Assembly (NCBI RefSeq): GCF_013409005.1
Contig: NZ_JACBZO010000001.1
Location: 1,426,001-1,490,000, forward strand
DNA from: Demequina lutea
Lineage (GTDB): Bacteria; Actinomycetota; Actinomycetes; Actinomycetales; Demequinaceae
DNA length: 64,000 bases
Direction: 5' to 3'
Under the pieces are notes generated by a model. It ran no database searches and had not been told where the DNA came from. It saw only the letters and a list, made by a program, of their open reading frames with translations. This document shows positions 54,110-63,000 of the stretch, in pieces. Within the stretch, counting starts at the first letter, position 1, and each line of letters opens with the position of its first letter. The translations under genes and the position numbers were made by a program.

Positions 54110-56005
54110 GTGTCTTCAGCAGTCAAGGGCGCCCGCAGGATACTGCAGGGACTCGTCTGGATCATCGTCATCCTCTTTGCGGTGCTCACCCTGGGGGTGA
54201 CGACGCACACCAAGAACGCGCATTGGCTCCCTGGCCTCGGGCTCGACCTCGCGGGCGGCCACGAGATCACCCTCCAGGCGAAGACGACCGACGGTTCCAC
54301 GGTCACCCAGTCGGACCTGAACCAGGCCGTGGCGATCATCCGCAAGCGCGTCGACGCCTCGGGCACATCCGAGGCATCGATCACGACCCAGGGCAACCTC
54401 AACATCCTCGTGGCGCTCCCCGGCAACCCCGACCAGGCGACGATCGACCTCGTGAAGAAGAGCGCTCAGCTGCAGTTCCGTCCGGTGCTGCAGGAGGCAA
54501 CCTCGACGGGTCCCACGACGGTGACGCCCACCACGAGCCCCGCGCCGACAGGCGACACGGTGAGCCCCACGGTTCTGCCGGCGGTTCCACCATCGGCGGC
54601 CTCCGCGGTGGCCCCTACGCCGTCCGCATCGGCCTCCGGCATCGACACCGGTAGCCCCGTGCACGAAATGGCGTACGTCAAGACGGCCGCCACTCCCACG
54701 CCATCCGCCAGCGCCCAGCCCGCCGCGACTGCAAGCCCCACGCCAAGCCCCACGCCTGCGCCCACGACGACGACGGCGGCGGCGACCGACCCGTCATCCC
54801 TTTCGTGGATCACGCCCGAGGTTCAGGCGGCCTACGACGCGCTCGACTGCACGACTCCCGAGAGCCGTAGTGGCGGCGGTAGTCTGGGCGACCCGAACGC
54901 CGCGTTCGCCACGTGTGACGCGGTCAATCCCGTGAAGTACATCTTGGGGCCGGTCGAGATGGATGGTAAAGACGTGTCCACCGCGACATCCGGCCCACAC
55001 CTGACGCAAGCGGGGACGACGGACGGTACGTACGAGGTGGACCTGAAACTGACGAGTATTGGAGCGAAGAAGTTTGCCGCCACCACCGCAAGGCTGTACA
55101 AGCTCAACCAAGCAGGTGCCTCACCGCGCGACCAGTTCGCGATGGTGCTTGATGGTGTGGTGATCTCGGCACCCGGCGTGCGAGACGGCGCGATCAACGG
55201 AGGCGTCGCGCAAATCTCAGGTTCCTTCACGCAGCTCGACGCCCAGACCTTGGCGAATCAGCTCAAGTTCGGCGCGCTGCCGATGACGCTCGACGTGCAG
55301 TCGGAACAGGCGATCTCGGCCACCTTGGGAAAGAGCCAACTTGAAAACGGGCTGCTTGCAGGTCTCATCGGCCTGATCCTCGTGGTGATCTACACGCTGT
55401 TCCAGTACCGAGCCCTGGCTGCGGTCACCATCGGCTCGCTCGTCGTTGCGGGTGGAACGACATTCGTCATCATCGACTTGCTGTCGTGGGGGATGGGGTA
55501 TCGGCTCTCATTGGCAGGCGTTGCGGGCCTCATCGTGGCCATCGGCATTACCGCGGACTCGTTCATCGTGTACTTCGAGAGGGTCAAGGATGAGCTGCGC
55601 GAGGGAAGATCGCTCGTCGCGGCAGTCGAGCATGGTTGGTCGCGCGCTCGCCGCACGATCCTGGCATCCGACGCCGTGAGCTTCCTCGCCGCGCTCGTGC
55701 TGTACATGCTCGCCGTGGGAAGCGTGCGTGGCTTCGCGTTCACGCTGGGCCTCACCACCCTCGTCGACCTACTGGTTGTCTTCATGTTCACCCACCCGAC
55801 CCTGGGCCTGCTGGCACGCACCAAGTTCTTTGGCGATGGGCACCGCTTCTCGGGCCTCGACCCGAGGCAACTGGGTCGTGACGCGGTCTACAAGGGGCGC
55901 GGACGAGTTTCGGTTCCAGAAGTCACGGGCGAACCCACGCTCACGCTCGCCGAGCGCAAGGCGAAGAAGGCCCGCGCGGCCGCCGACCCCGCCGAGAAGG
56001 AGTAA
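54110..56005 (+). CDS. secD: Protein translocase subunit SecD
   Basis: A 631-residue membrane protein aiding Sec export with proton-motive force. First helix LVWIIVILFAVLTLGV, then GLDLAGGHEITLQ (the usual Arg/Gly-rich start of the P1 region), and the C-terminal five-helix block with GLILVVIYTLFQYRALA and AIGITADSFIVYFERVKDEL. Between about residues 150 and 245 lies a Thr/Pro/Ser/Ala-rich stretch, longer than in most homologues. The GTG at 54,110 after AGGAAAA is chosen; an in-frame GTG at 54,056 is less likely. secF follows after two bases. Confidence 0.95.
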   Translation: MSSAVKGARRILQGLVWIIVILFAVLTLGVTTHTKNAHWLPGLGLDLAGGHEITLQAKTTDGSTVTQSDLNQAVAIIRKRVDASGTSEASITTQGNLNILVALPGNPDQATIDLVKKSAQLQFRPVLQEATSTGPTTVTPTTSPAPTGDTVSPTVLPAVPPSAASAVAPTPSASASGIDTGSPVHEMAYVKTAATPTPSASAQPAATASPTPSPTPAPTTTTAAATDPSSLSWITPEVQAAYDALDCTTPESRSGGGSLGDPNAAFATCDAVNPVKYILGPVEMDGKDVSTATSGPHLTQAGTTDGTYEVDLKLTSIGAKKFAATTARLYKLNQAGASPRDQFAMVLDGVVISAPGVRDGAINGGVAQISGSFTQLDAQTLANQLKFGALPMTLDVQSEQAISATLGKSQLENGLLAGLIGLILVVIYTLFQYRALAAVTIGSLVVAGGTTFVIIDLLSWGMGYRLSLAGVAGLIVAIGITADSFIVYFERVKDELREGRSLVAAVEHGWSRARRTILASDAVSFLAALVLYMLAVGSVRGFAFTLGLTTLVDLLVVFMFTHPTLGLLARTKFFGDGHRFSGLDPRQLGRDAVYKGRGRVSVPEVTGEPTLTLAERKAKKARAAADPAEKE

Positions 56006-56007
56006 TC

Positions 56008-57087
56008 ATGGCCAACCTGTCTAACTGGGGTAACCGCCTCCACTCGGGCGAGACCACGTACCCGATCGTGGCTCAGCGCAAGCGCTGGTTCGCGTTCAGC
56101 TCCACCCTCGTGATTCTCGCCATCCTCGTGCTCGTGTTCAAGGGACTCACCCTCGGCATCGACTTCAAGGGCGGCACGGAGTACACACTCTCGAACGTCC
56201 CCGGCCAGAACACCTCGATCGCCACCGCCGTGGTGGTCAAGCAGTTCCCGAATGAGCAACCGGCTGTGGTCCCCGTGGGTACGTCGAGTGTTCGCGTCCA
56301 GTTGGGCACGATCGACTCGTCTCAGGTCGAGCCGCTCGGCGTGGCCATTGCCGATGCTTACAACATCCCCGTGAAGGACGTGAGCTCCAGCTTCATCGGC
56401 CCCAGCTGGGGCAAGGATGTCTCGAGCAAGGCCATCAAGGGCCTCGTAGTGTTCCTCATCCTCGTCACGATCGTGATGACGATGTACTTCCGGGCGTGGC
56501 GCATGGCCGTCGCGGGACTCGCGGCACTGCTCCACGACCTGATCTTTACATTGGGCATCTATGCGCTGTCGGGCTTCACGGTGACGCCAGCCTCCGTCAT
56601 CGGCTTCCTGACGATCCTTGGGTATTCGTTGTACGACACGGTGGTCGTTTTCGACAAGGTCAAGGAAAATACCCAAGACGTATTCGCCCAGCACCGGTTC
56701 ACGTACGACGAGCTCTCCAACCTGGCCGTCAACCAGACCCTGGTGCGCTCGATCAACACGTCCGTTGTGGCCCTGCTCCCCGTGAGCGCGATCCTGTTCA
56801 TCGGCTCGTTGCTACTCGGCGCGGGCACGCTTTCGGACATCTCGCTCGCGCTCTTCGTCGGCATGGCCGTGGGTACCTACTCGTCGATCTTCGTGGCGAC
56901 GCCTCTCGAGGTGGCGCTGCGTGACCAGGAGACGCGCATCAAGGAGCACACGGCAGACGTGCTGGCACTGAGGGCCTCGGGCGGCAGCGACGTCGTGCGT
57001 CCCGATGGCACGGTGCGGGTTGGCGCGCTGGTCGCGGGGCATCACCAGGGCACCGCAGCGCAACCGAAGCGCAAGCAGCGCAAGTAG
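56008..57087 (+). CDS. secF: Protein translocase subunit SecF
   Basis: A 359-residue partner of SecD. Landmarks: GIDFKGGTEYTL after the first helix, SFIGPSWGKDVSSKAIKG, TILGYSLYDTVVVFDKVKEN and NQTLVRSINTSVVALLPV. Six hydrophobic segments and a basic C-terminal tail (PKRKQRK). ATG two bases after secD. The gene normally seen next, apt, is absent; rel follows after 32 bp. Confidence 0.97.
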   Translation: MANLSNWGNRLHSGETTYPIVAQRKRWFAFSSTLVILAILVLVFKGLTLGIDFKGGTEYTLSNVPGQNTSIATAVVVKQFPNEQPAVVPVGTSSVRVQLGTIDSSQVEPLGVAIADAYNIPVKDVSSSFIGPSWGKDVSSKAIKGLVVFLILVTIVMTMYFRAWRMAVAGLAALLHDLIFTLGIYALSGFTVTPASVIGFLTILGYSLYDTVVVFDKVKENTQDVFAQHRFTYDELSNLAVNQTLVRSINTSVVALLPVSAILFIGSLLLGAGTLSDISLALFVGMAVGTYSSIFVATPLEVALRDQETRIKEHTADVLALRASGGSDVVRPDGTVRVGALVAGHHQGTAAQPKRKQRK

Positions 57088-57119
57088 ACTGATCGGCACC
57101 AAACCGACAGGAGGCAACC

Positions 57120-59375
57120 GTGAATGACACGCGTCCAGCCTCCAACCCGGGCAGGTCCCTTTCCCTGCGTAGGAACGCGAAAGACACGAGCGCGCTCGGG
57201 CCGCTCCTGGACATTTATCACCGCATGTACCCGCGCGCCAAGCCGGCGCTGATCGAGCGGGCGCACGCGGTTGCCGAGCAGGCGCACGAGGGCCAGCAGC
57301 GGAAGAGCGGCGAGGCATATATCTCGCACCCGATCGCGGTCGCGGAGATCATCGCGGGGCTCGGCCTCCCTGCCACCGTGATCGCTGCGGCGCTGCTGCA
57401 CGACGTCGTCGAGGACACCGGCTTCCCGCTCGAGGAGATCCGTGCCGAGTTTGGCGATGAGGTCGCATCGTTCGTCGACGGGGTCACCAAGCTCGACAGG
57501 CTGACCTTCGGCGATGCGGCCGAGGCGGAGACGGTGCGCAAGCTCGTCGTGGCCATGGCCCACGACATGCGCGTCGTGCTCCTCAAGCTCGCAGACCGCC
57601 TGCACAACGCGCGCACATGGGACCACGTGAGCCCCACAACCGCACGTCGCAAGGCCCAGGAGACTCTCGAGATCTACGCGCCCCTGGCGCACCGCATGGG
57701 GCTCAATGCGATCAAGTGGGAACTCGAGGACCTGTCGTTCAGGACGCTGTATCCGAAGATCTATCAAGAGATCGTCGAGGTGGTGGCCGAACGCTCGCCC
57801 GAGCGGGAAAAGCAGCTAGACGAGGTGCGCGCTGCAATCGCGGCGCAACTGAAGGACAAGAAGATCAAGGCCGAAATCACCGGCCGTCCCAAGCACTACT
57901 ACTCGGTGTATCAGAAGATGATCGTGCGAGGCCGCGACCTCAACGACATCTACGACCTGATAGGCGTACGCATACTCGTGGAGTCGGTGCGCGATTGCTA
58001 CGCGGTGCTAGGCGAGATGCACTCCACGTACCAGCCGGTTCCCGGCAGGTTCAAGGACTACATCGCGATGCCAAAGTTCAACCTCTACCAGTCGCTCCAC
58101 ACGACGGTGATTGGCCCCGAGGGCAAGCCCATCGAGCTGCAGATTCGCACGTGGGACATGCACAGGCGGGCCGAGTACGGCTATGCGGCCCACTGGCGCT
58201 ACAAGGAAAATGCCAAGGGCGAGAAGGTCCCAGCGCAGGCGCACGATGCCGGCTGGTTGAGGCAGATCGCGGACTGGCAGCAAGAGACGGCCGACCCGAC
58301 CGAGTTCCTCGACTCTCTGCGTGGCGAAATTTCCCGTGCCGAGGTCTACGTCTTCACCCCACGCGGCAAGCTCCTGCCGCTGACTCAGGGCGCGACGCCC
58401 GTCGACTTCGCCTACGCAGTCCACACCGACGTCGGCCACAAGACGGTGGGCGCCAAGGTCAACGGGCGCCTGGTCCCGCTCGATTCGACTCTCGAAAACG
58501 GCGACACGGTTGAGATCATCACCACGTCCGACGAGAACGCGCATCCTAAGCGCGACTGGCTGGAGTTCGTCCAGTCGACAAGGGCGCGTAACAAGATCAG
58601 GCAATGGTTCACGCGCGAGCGACGCGAGGAGTCGATCGAGACCGGTCGCGACATGCTTGCCAGGGCGATCCGCCGCCAGCACCTGCCAATGCAACGCCTC
58701 ATGAGCAAGACCACTCTGATCGCGCTCGCCAAGGAGATGCGCTACGAGGACGTCGACGGGCTCTATGCCGCGATCGGCGAGCATAAGGAACAACCCTCCG
58801 ACGTCGTGTCGAAGATGGTCGCTGCCGTCGGCGGCCAAGAGGGCGCCGAAGAGGACCTCAGCGAGATCACCAGGCCGGGCACGCGGCACCGGGCCAGACG
58901 CGGCGACCCCGGAGTGTCTGTCGAGGGCATGACTGACGTCATGGTCAAGCTTGCGAAGTGCTGCAGTCCCGTTCCGGGCGACCCCATCAGGGGGTTTGTG
59001 ACGCGCGGAACGGGCGTCAGCGTGCACAGGGCCGACTGCGACAACCTGCGGGCACTCGAAGAGCAGCCCGAGCGGCTCGTCGCCGTGCAATGGACCGGGG
59101 CGTCGGACGCCACATTCCTCGTGCAGATTGAGGTCGAGGCGCTCGACAGGAGCCGGCTACTTTCGGATGTGGTCCAGGTGCTTTCCGACAATCACCTCAA
59201 CATCCTGGGTGCGCACGTGTCGACCACTTCCGACCGGGTCGCGCTCAACACGTTCTCGTTTGAGATGGCGGACCCGTCCCACCTCGGCGAGGTCATCAAC
59301 GCCGTGCGCCGCATTGACGGCGTGTACGACGCGCGCCGCATCACCGGCGTCAAACGCAACCAACGTCTCGGCTAA
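57120..59375 (+). CDS. rel: Bifunctional (p)ppGpp synthetase/hydrolase
   Basis: Stringent-response enzyme of 751 residues. The hydrolase HD domain is intact (HPIAVAEIIAG; ALLHDVVEDTG), the synthetase domain holds RGRDLNDIYDLIGVRI and PKFNLYQSLHTTVIG, followed by TGS (YVFTPRGKLLPL), the zinc-finger-type region with AKCCSPVPGD, and the C-terminal ACT domain. GTG start after GGAGG at 57,120. It ends with a four-base overlap with a convergent minus-strand gene. Confidence 0.98.
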   Translation: MNDTRPASNPGRSLSLRRNAKDTSALGPLLDIYHRMYPRAKPALIERAHAVAEQAHEGQQRKSGEAYISHPIAVAEIIAGLGLPATVIAAALLHDVVEDTGFPLEEIRAEFGDEVASFVDGVTKLDRLTFGDAAEAETVRKLVVAMAHDMRVVLLKLADRLHNARTWDHVSPTTARRKAQETLEIYAPLAHRMGLNAIKWELEDLSFRTLYPKIYQEIVEVVAERSPEREKQLDEVRAAIAAQLKDKKIKAEITGRPKHYYSVYQKMIVRGRDLNDIYDLIGVRILVESVRDCYAVLGEMHSTYQPVPGRFKDYIAMPKFNLYQSLHTTVIGPEGKPIELQIRTWDMHRRAEYGYAAHWRYKENAKGEKVPAQAHDAGWLRQIADWQQETADPTEFLDSLRGEISRAEVYVFTPRGKLLPLTQGATPVDFAYAVHTDVGHKTVGAKVNGRLVPLDSTLENGDTVEIITTSDENAHPKRDWLEFVQSTRARNKIRQWFTRERREESIETGRDMLARAIRRQHLPMQRLMSKTTLIALAKEMRYEDVDGLYAAIGEHKEQPSDVVSKMVAAVGGQEGAEEDLSEITRPGTRHRARRGDPGVSVEGMTDVMVKLAKCCSPVPGDPIRGFVTRGTGVSVHRADCDNLRALEEQPERLVAVQWTGASDATFLVQIEVEALDRSRLLSDVVQVLSDNHLNILGAHVSTTSDRVALNTFSFEMADPSHLGEVINAVRRIDGVYDARRITGVKRNQRLG

Positions 59376-59932
59376 GCGGCTCCTGAGGCCTTACAGACGG
59401 CATTCCAGGCCGCGAGCGCCCTCTGGCGAGGCAGCCCGCGCGTGCCCGTGGCAATGGCGCGGGTACCCGAGGCCTCATCGATCCTGCCTTTCGATAGTGC
59501 CCACCATGCGGCGTCGAGGGCTTCGCCGAGATCCCCCCGCGACAGGAGAGGCCGCAGGGCGCTACCCACGTCGGTCACGGAGACTCCGCCGATCGTGCTC
59601 GCGGCCGCGCACGCGGCGCGGTCCGTCACGAATTGCCACCACGGCGTGAAGAAGCCGGGGGGTGGGTCGGGATGGCAACCCCGGGGGACCGCGACGTCGA
59701 TGCGGCGGGGCGCCGCGCCATCGGCCCTCCAGCCGTGGACCCACAGCGCGGCCGCCCCCGCGAGGGTGGCCCTGCGCGGGACTGCGGCGGCGAGCGAGGC
59801 CGCCCTGAGCGCGGCCGAACGCTCGGCGGTCGATGCATGGCCGACGCCGGGGCGGAGCAACACGACGACCCCGTCGCGAGTCATGCGCTGCCACGCGGAC
59901 TCGCCCACATCCGTCGCGTAGAGCAGGGCCAT
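59372..59932 (-). CDS. AbiEi-like (type IV antitoxin-like) protein, tentative
   Basis: A 186-residue protein. Its first part (SAWQRMTRDGVVVLLRPGVGHA, then a hydrophobic stretch with ATLAGAAALWVHGW) and the later GGVSVTDVGSALRPLL resemble proteins labelled AbiEi N-terminal or DUF559-neighbour families in actinobacteria. It has no partner toxin nearby, so a toxin-antitoxin role is unlikely or lost. ATG at 59,932; the longer open frame upstream is Arg-rich and overlaps the DUF349 gene side. The end overlaps the rel stop. Confidence 0.55.
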   Translation of the reverse strand: MALLYATDVGESAWQRMTRDGVVVLLRPGVGHASTAERSAALRAASLAAAVPRRATLAGAAALWVHGWRADGAAPRRIDVAVPRGCHPDPPPGFFTPWWQFVTDRAACAAASTIGGVSVTDVGSALRPLLSRGDLGEALDAAWWALSKGRIDEASGTRAIATGTRGLPRQRALAAWNAVCKASGAA

Positions 59933-60011
59933 CACCGCAGTCTGCCCACTGGGGGCTCGCCACACGTGCCGCGGGCGAGATCTGTGGACAGAAGTCCCTG
60001 CGATGTACCGC

Positions 60012-61364
60012 CTACTTGGCGACTGCCTCGATCTGCTTGAGCCAGGCCTTGCGAGCGGCGAGCGACTCGGTGAATTCCTTGACCTTGCGCGCGTCCTTGG
60101 CGGCCTTCGCCTTTTCGAGCTTGGCCTCAAGGTCGGCGATCGCCGAGTGGAGCTGCGCGGCCGCACCGGTGGCACGGGCCTCGATCTCGGGGTTCTTGGA
60201 CGTCCAGTGGGCCTGGTCGGCGTCGCGAATGGCCTTTTCGACGGCCGCGATGCGGCGGCTCAGCGATGCGGCGGCGCCACGAGGCACCTCGCCAGCAGAC
60301 TCGAAGCGGTCCTGGATCGCGCGGATCTCCTTCTTGGCGGCACGCACATCCGAGATGGGCAGCAGCGCCTCGGCGGCCTTCACTGCGGCCTCCTTGGCGG
60401 GAACGTTCGCGTTGAGAACCTCTTCTTCGGCCTCGCTCGCGGCGCGCTTGGTGGAGAAGAACGCCTCTTGGGCGCCCTGGAATCGTGCCCAGAGCGCGTC
60501 GTCGGTGCTCTTGCGGCCACGACCGGCCAGGCGCCACTGGTCCATGAGCTGCTTGAACTGGCGAGCAGTCCCGTCCCAATCGGTAGAGGTCGCGAGGGCC
60601 TCCGCACGGTTCGCGAGGTCTTCCTTGGTGCCCGCGACGGAGGCGTTTTCCTTGTCGAGCTGCGCAAAGTGCACCTTGCGCGCCTTCTCGAAGGAGGACC
60701 TGGCCTTGGTGAAGCGGGCCCACATCTCGCGCTCGGCCTCCTTGGCCATGCGCGCGCCGGAGCGCTGGGCTTCCTTCCACTCGTCCAGAAGTTCGCGCAT
60801 GCGCGCGGTGTCGTTTTTCCAATGCACCTGGGCCAGCGGCTTGGCGGCAAGCTTCTCCGCCTCCGCGACGAGGACCTCGCGGGCCTCGGCGGCGACTGCA
60901 CGGGCGGCGGCGCGCTCGGCACGGACCTTGTCGGCGACCTCCTTGGCCTCTGCCTCGACGATGCCGAAGCGGGCGCGAAGGGCCGCCAAGTTGCCGACGA
61001 TGACGGGAGTCTCGAGCGAACTACGCAGGCCCGCCAGGGCGTCGTCAATGTCCTTGGGGCTCAGCTCCGCGCCGACGAGGCGCGCGTGGAACCGCTCGAC
61101 CGATGCGGCAAACTCGATGAAGGCCTTCGCGTACGCCGCGATGGGCTTCTCGCCTTCCGCGGGGCCGACGGGAGTGCGGGTCTCGCCCTCGATAACCACC
61201 ACCTGGTCGCCATCGACCGCACCAAATGCCGAGGCAGAGGCGATCGCCTCCGCGGAAATGTCATCGGCGAGGGGGATGCGCACGGGGTGCGTCGAGTGCG
61301 CCGCGAGAATCGCGGGCGAGGGAGCCTGAGGGCGAGGCATGGGCCGGGGCTTGGCGGGCGTCAT
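60012..61364 (-). CDS. DUF349-repeat protein
   Basis: A 450-residue mostly helical protein with about four to five DUF349 repeats (e.g. RMRELLDEWKEAQRSGARMA, QFKQLMDQWRLAGRGRKSTD and AKKEIRAIQDRFESAGEVPR), each with the conserved Trp and Arg. Pro-rich N-terminus. Function not established; the gene is found between rel and hisS in many actinobacteria. ATG at 61,364. Divergent from hisS; the 199 bp between (61,365-61,563) hold no gene. Confidence 0.9.
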   Translation of the reverse strand: MTPAKPRPMPRPQAPSPAILAAHSTHPVRIPLADDISAEAIASASAFGAVDGDQVVVIEGETRTPVGPAEGEKPIAAYAKAFIEFAASVERFHARLVGAELSPKDIDDALAGLRSSLETPVIVGNLAALRARFGIVEAEAKEVADKVRAERAAARAVAAEAREVLVAEAEKLAAKPLAQVHWKNDTARMRELLDEWKEAQRSGARMAKEAEREMWARFTKARSSFEKARKVHFAQLDKENASVAGTKEDLANRAEALATSTDWDGTARQFKQLMDQWRLAGRGRKSTDDALWARFQGAQEAFFSTKRAASEAEEEVLNANVPAKEAAVKAAEALLPISDVRAAKKEIRAIQDRFESAGEVPRGAAASLSRRIAAVEKAIRDADQAHWTSKNPEIEARATGAAAQLHSAIADLEAKLEKAKAAKDARKVKEFTESLAARKAWLKQIEAVAK

Positions 61365-61563
61365 GATGCGATGACCTTTGTGAGGACGACGAAACGGGCG
61401 TGTACTGCCTTAAGTGGCACCCGTGATCGTACCGCCTCTGGCAATCCCACTCACGATATCGATGCTTGGGGCCGGTTGACGACACGCGATCACGACTGTC
61501 GCCCGTTCGTGACCACGACGCGCCTGGGCGTTGTCGAGTGGCACCCAATGGAACAATGGGCGC

Positions 61564-62910
61564 ATGTCGCGACTTGCGCCCCTTTCAGGCTTCCCCGAGT
61601 GGACCCCCTCCGAGCGTCTGGTTGAGGCGCACGTCATCGATCGACTGCGGGAGGTATTCGAACTCCACGGGTTCGCACAGATCGAGACGCGCGCGGTTGA
61701 GCCGCTCGAGCGCCTTGGCGGAGAGGCGGAGGCCTCCAAGGAGGTCTACGTCCTCACGCGGCGTGGGGGAGAGACCGCCGAGTTCGGCCTCCACTTCGAC
61801 CTGACGGTGCCGTTCGCTCGCTACGTCGAGGAGCGCCAAGGCCACCTCACGTTCCCATTCAGGCGCTACCAGATTCAGAAGGTGTGGAGGGGCGAGCGCC
61901 CCCAAGAGGGCCGCTTCAGGGAGTTCTATCAGGCCGATATCGACGTCGTCGCTCGCGAGACGCTGCCCGCCCACGTCGAGGCCGAGGTTGCCGTCGTGAT
62001 GGCTCGGGCCCTGCAGAGCCTCGACCTGCCGCCGGTGCGCATGCGGATGAACGACAGGAGGCTCGTCGAGGGGTTCTACAGGGGGGTGGGTATCGCCGAT
62101 GTCGCGGGGGCCCTGCGCTCCGTCGACAAGCTTGGCAAGATCGGCCACGACGGCGTGGCAAGGGAACTTGCCGCTCAGGGAGTGCCGGAGACGGCCGCGG
62201 AGGCGATCCTGCACCTCGCCCGCATTCGCTCCTCGGATTCCTCCTTCCACGAGGCGGTCCTGGACTTGTGGGAGACGACGCCGACGCACGCCGACGGTGA
62301 GCCACAGAAGCTCATGGCCGAGGGCATTGCGGCGCTCGGCGCGCTCGTGGAGGCAGTTAACGCCGCGGTACCAGGCACGGCCGAGGCCGATCTCAGCATC
62401 GCCCGCGGCCTCGATTACTACACGGGAGCCGTCTACGAGACGACGCTCGAGGGTCACGAGGACTTGGGCTCGATCTGCTCTGGCGGGCGTTACGACTCGC
62501 TGGTGGCTGGGGGCGGGTTCCCCGGCGTCGGCATGTCTATCGGTGTCAGCAGGCTCGTGTCGCGCCTCGTGTCGCGCCGGATGCTCGTCGCCACGCGGGG
62601 TGTCCCCAGCGCCGTATTGGTGGCCGTGATGGACGAGGAGACGCGCGCCGCCTCCCAGTCCATCGCAGACCGCCTGCGTGCGCGCGGAATCGCATGTGAG
62701 GTCTCGCCAAGCGCGGCCAAGTTCGGGAAGCAGATTCAATATGCCGACCGAAGGGGCATCCCGTTCGTGTGGTTTCCCGGCGCCGACCCGACCGGCGAGG
62801 TTTCTGATGGGGAAGTCAAGGACATTCGCTCCGGCGAGCAGGTTGCCGCAGACGCCGACGCCTGGAACCCGCCCGCCGAGGACCTCAAGCCACGCGTCGT
62901 GCGCGGCTAG
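61564..62910 (+). CDS. hisS: Histidyl-tRNA synthetase
   Basis: Class II synthetase of 448 residues. Motif 2 region RYQIQKVWRGERPQEGRFRE, the His-tRNA synthetase signatures ARGLDYYTGAVYETTL and SICSGGRYDSLVAGGGFPGV, and an anticodon-binding domain at the end are all present. The ATG at 61,564 is chosen. Followed by 90 bp containing three tandem hairpins and then aspS. Confidence 0.97.
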   Translation: MSRLAPLSGFPEWTPSERLVEAHVIDRLREVFELHGFAQIETRAVEPLERLGGEAEASKEVYVLTRRGGETAEFGLHFDLTVPFARYVEERQGHLTFPFRRYQIQKVWRGERPQEGRFREFYQADIDVVARETLPAHVEAEVAVVMARALQSLDLPPVRMRMNDRRLVEGFYRGVGIADVAGALRSVDKLGKIGHDGVARELAAQGVPETAAEAILHLARIRSSDSSFHEAVLDLWETTPTHADGEPQKLMAEGIAALGALVEAVNAAVPGTAEADLSIARGLDYYTGAVYETTLEGHEDLGSICSGGRYDSLVAGGGFPGVGMSIGVSRLVSRLVSRRMLVATRGVPSAVLVAVMDEETRAASQSIADRLRARGIACEVSPSAAKFGKQIQYADRRGIPFVWFPGADPTGEVSDGEVKDIRSGEQVAADADAWNPPAEDLKPRVVRG

Positions 62911-62920
62911 ACTTGACCGA

Positions 62921-62977
62921 GCCCCTGACGGGGCAATGCGCCCCTGACGGGGTCATGTGCCCCTCGTGGGGCCACTC
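62921..62977 (+). repeat. Three tandem 19-bp units, each a GC hairpin
   Basis: Units start at 62,921, 62,940 and 62,959 and each contains GCCCC, a four-base loop and GGGG(C/T). The first two are GCCCCTGACGGGG; the third GCCCCTCGTGGGG. They lie between hisS (stop 62,910) and aspS (63,001). Could slow or end transcription, but no T-run follows. Confidence 0.9.
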
Positions 62978-63000
62978 CAGTCATCACGAAAGGCTTCACC

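Noticed and set aside
59932-60175. Upstream extension of the AbiEi-like gene
   Set aside because: Extra 81 residues are Arg/Ser-rich and overlap the DUF349 gene; the ATG at 59,932 gives a sensible start.
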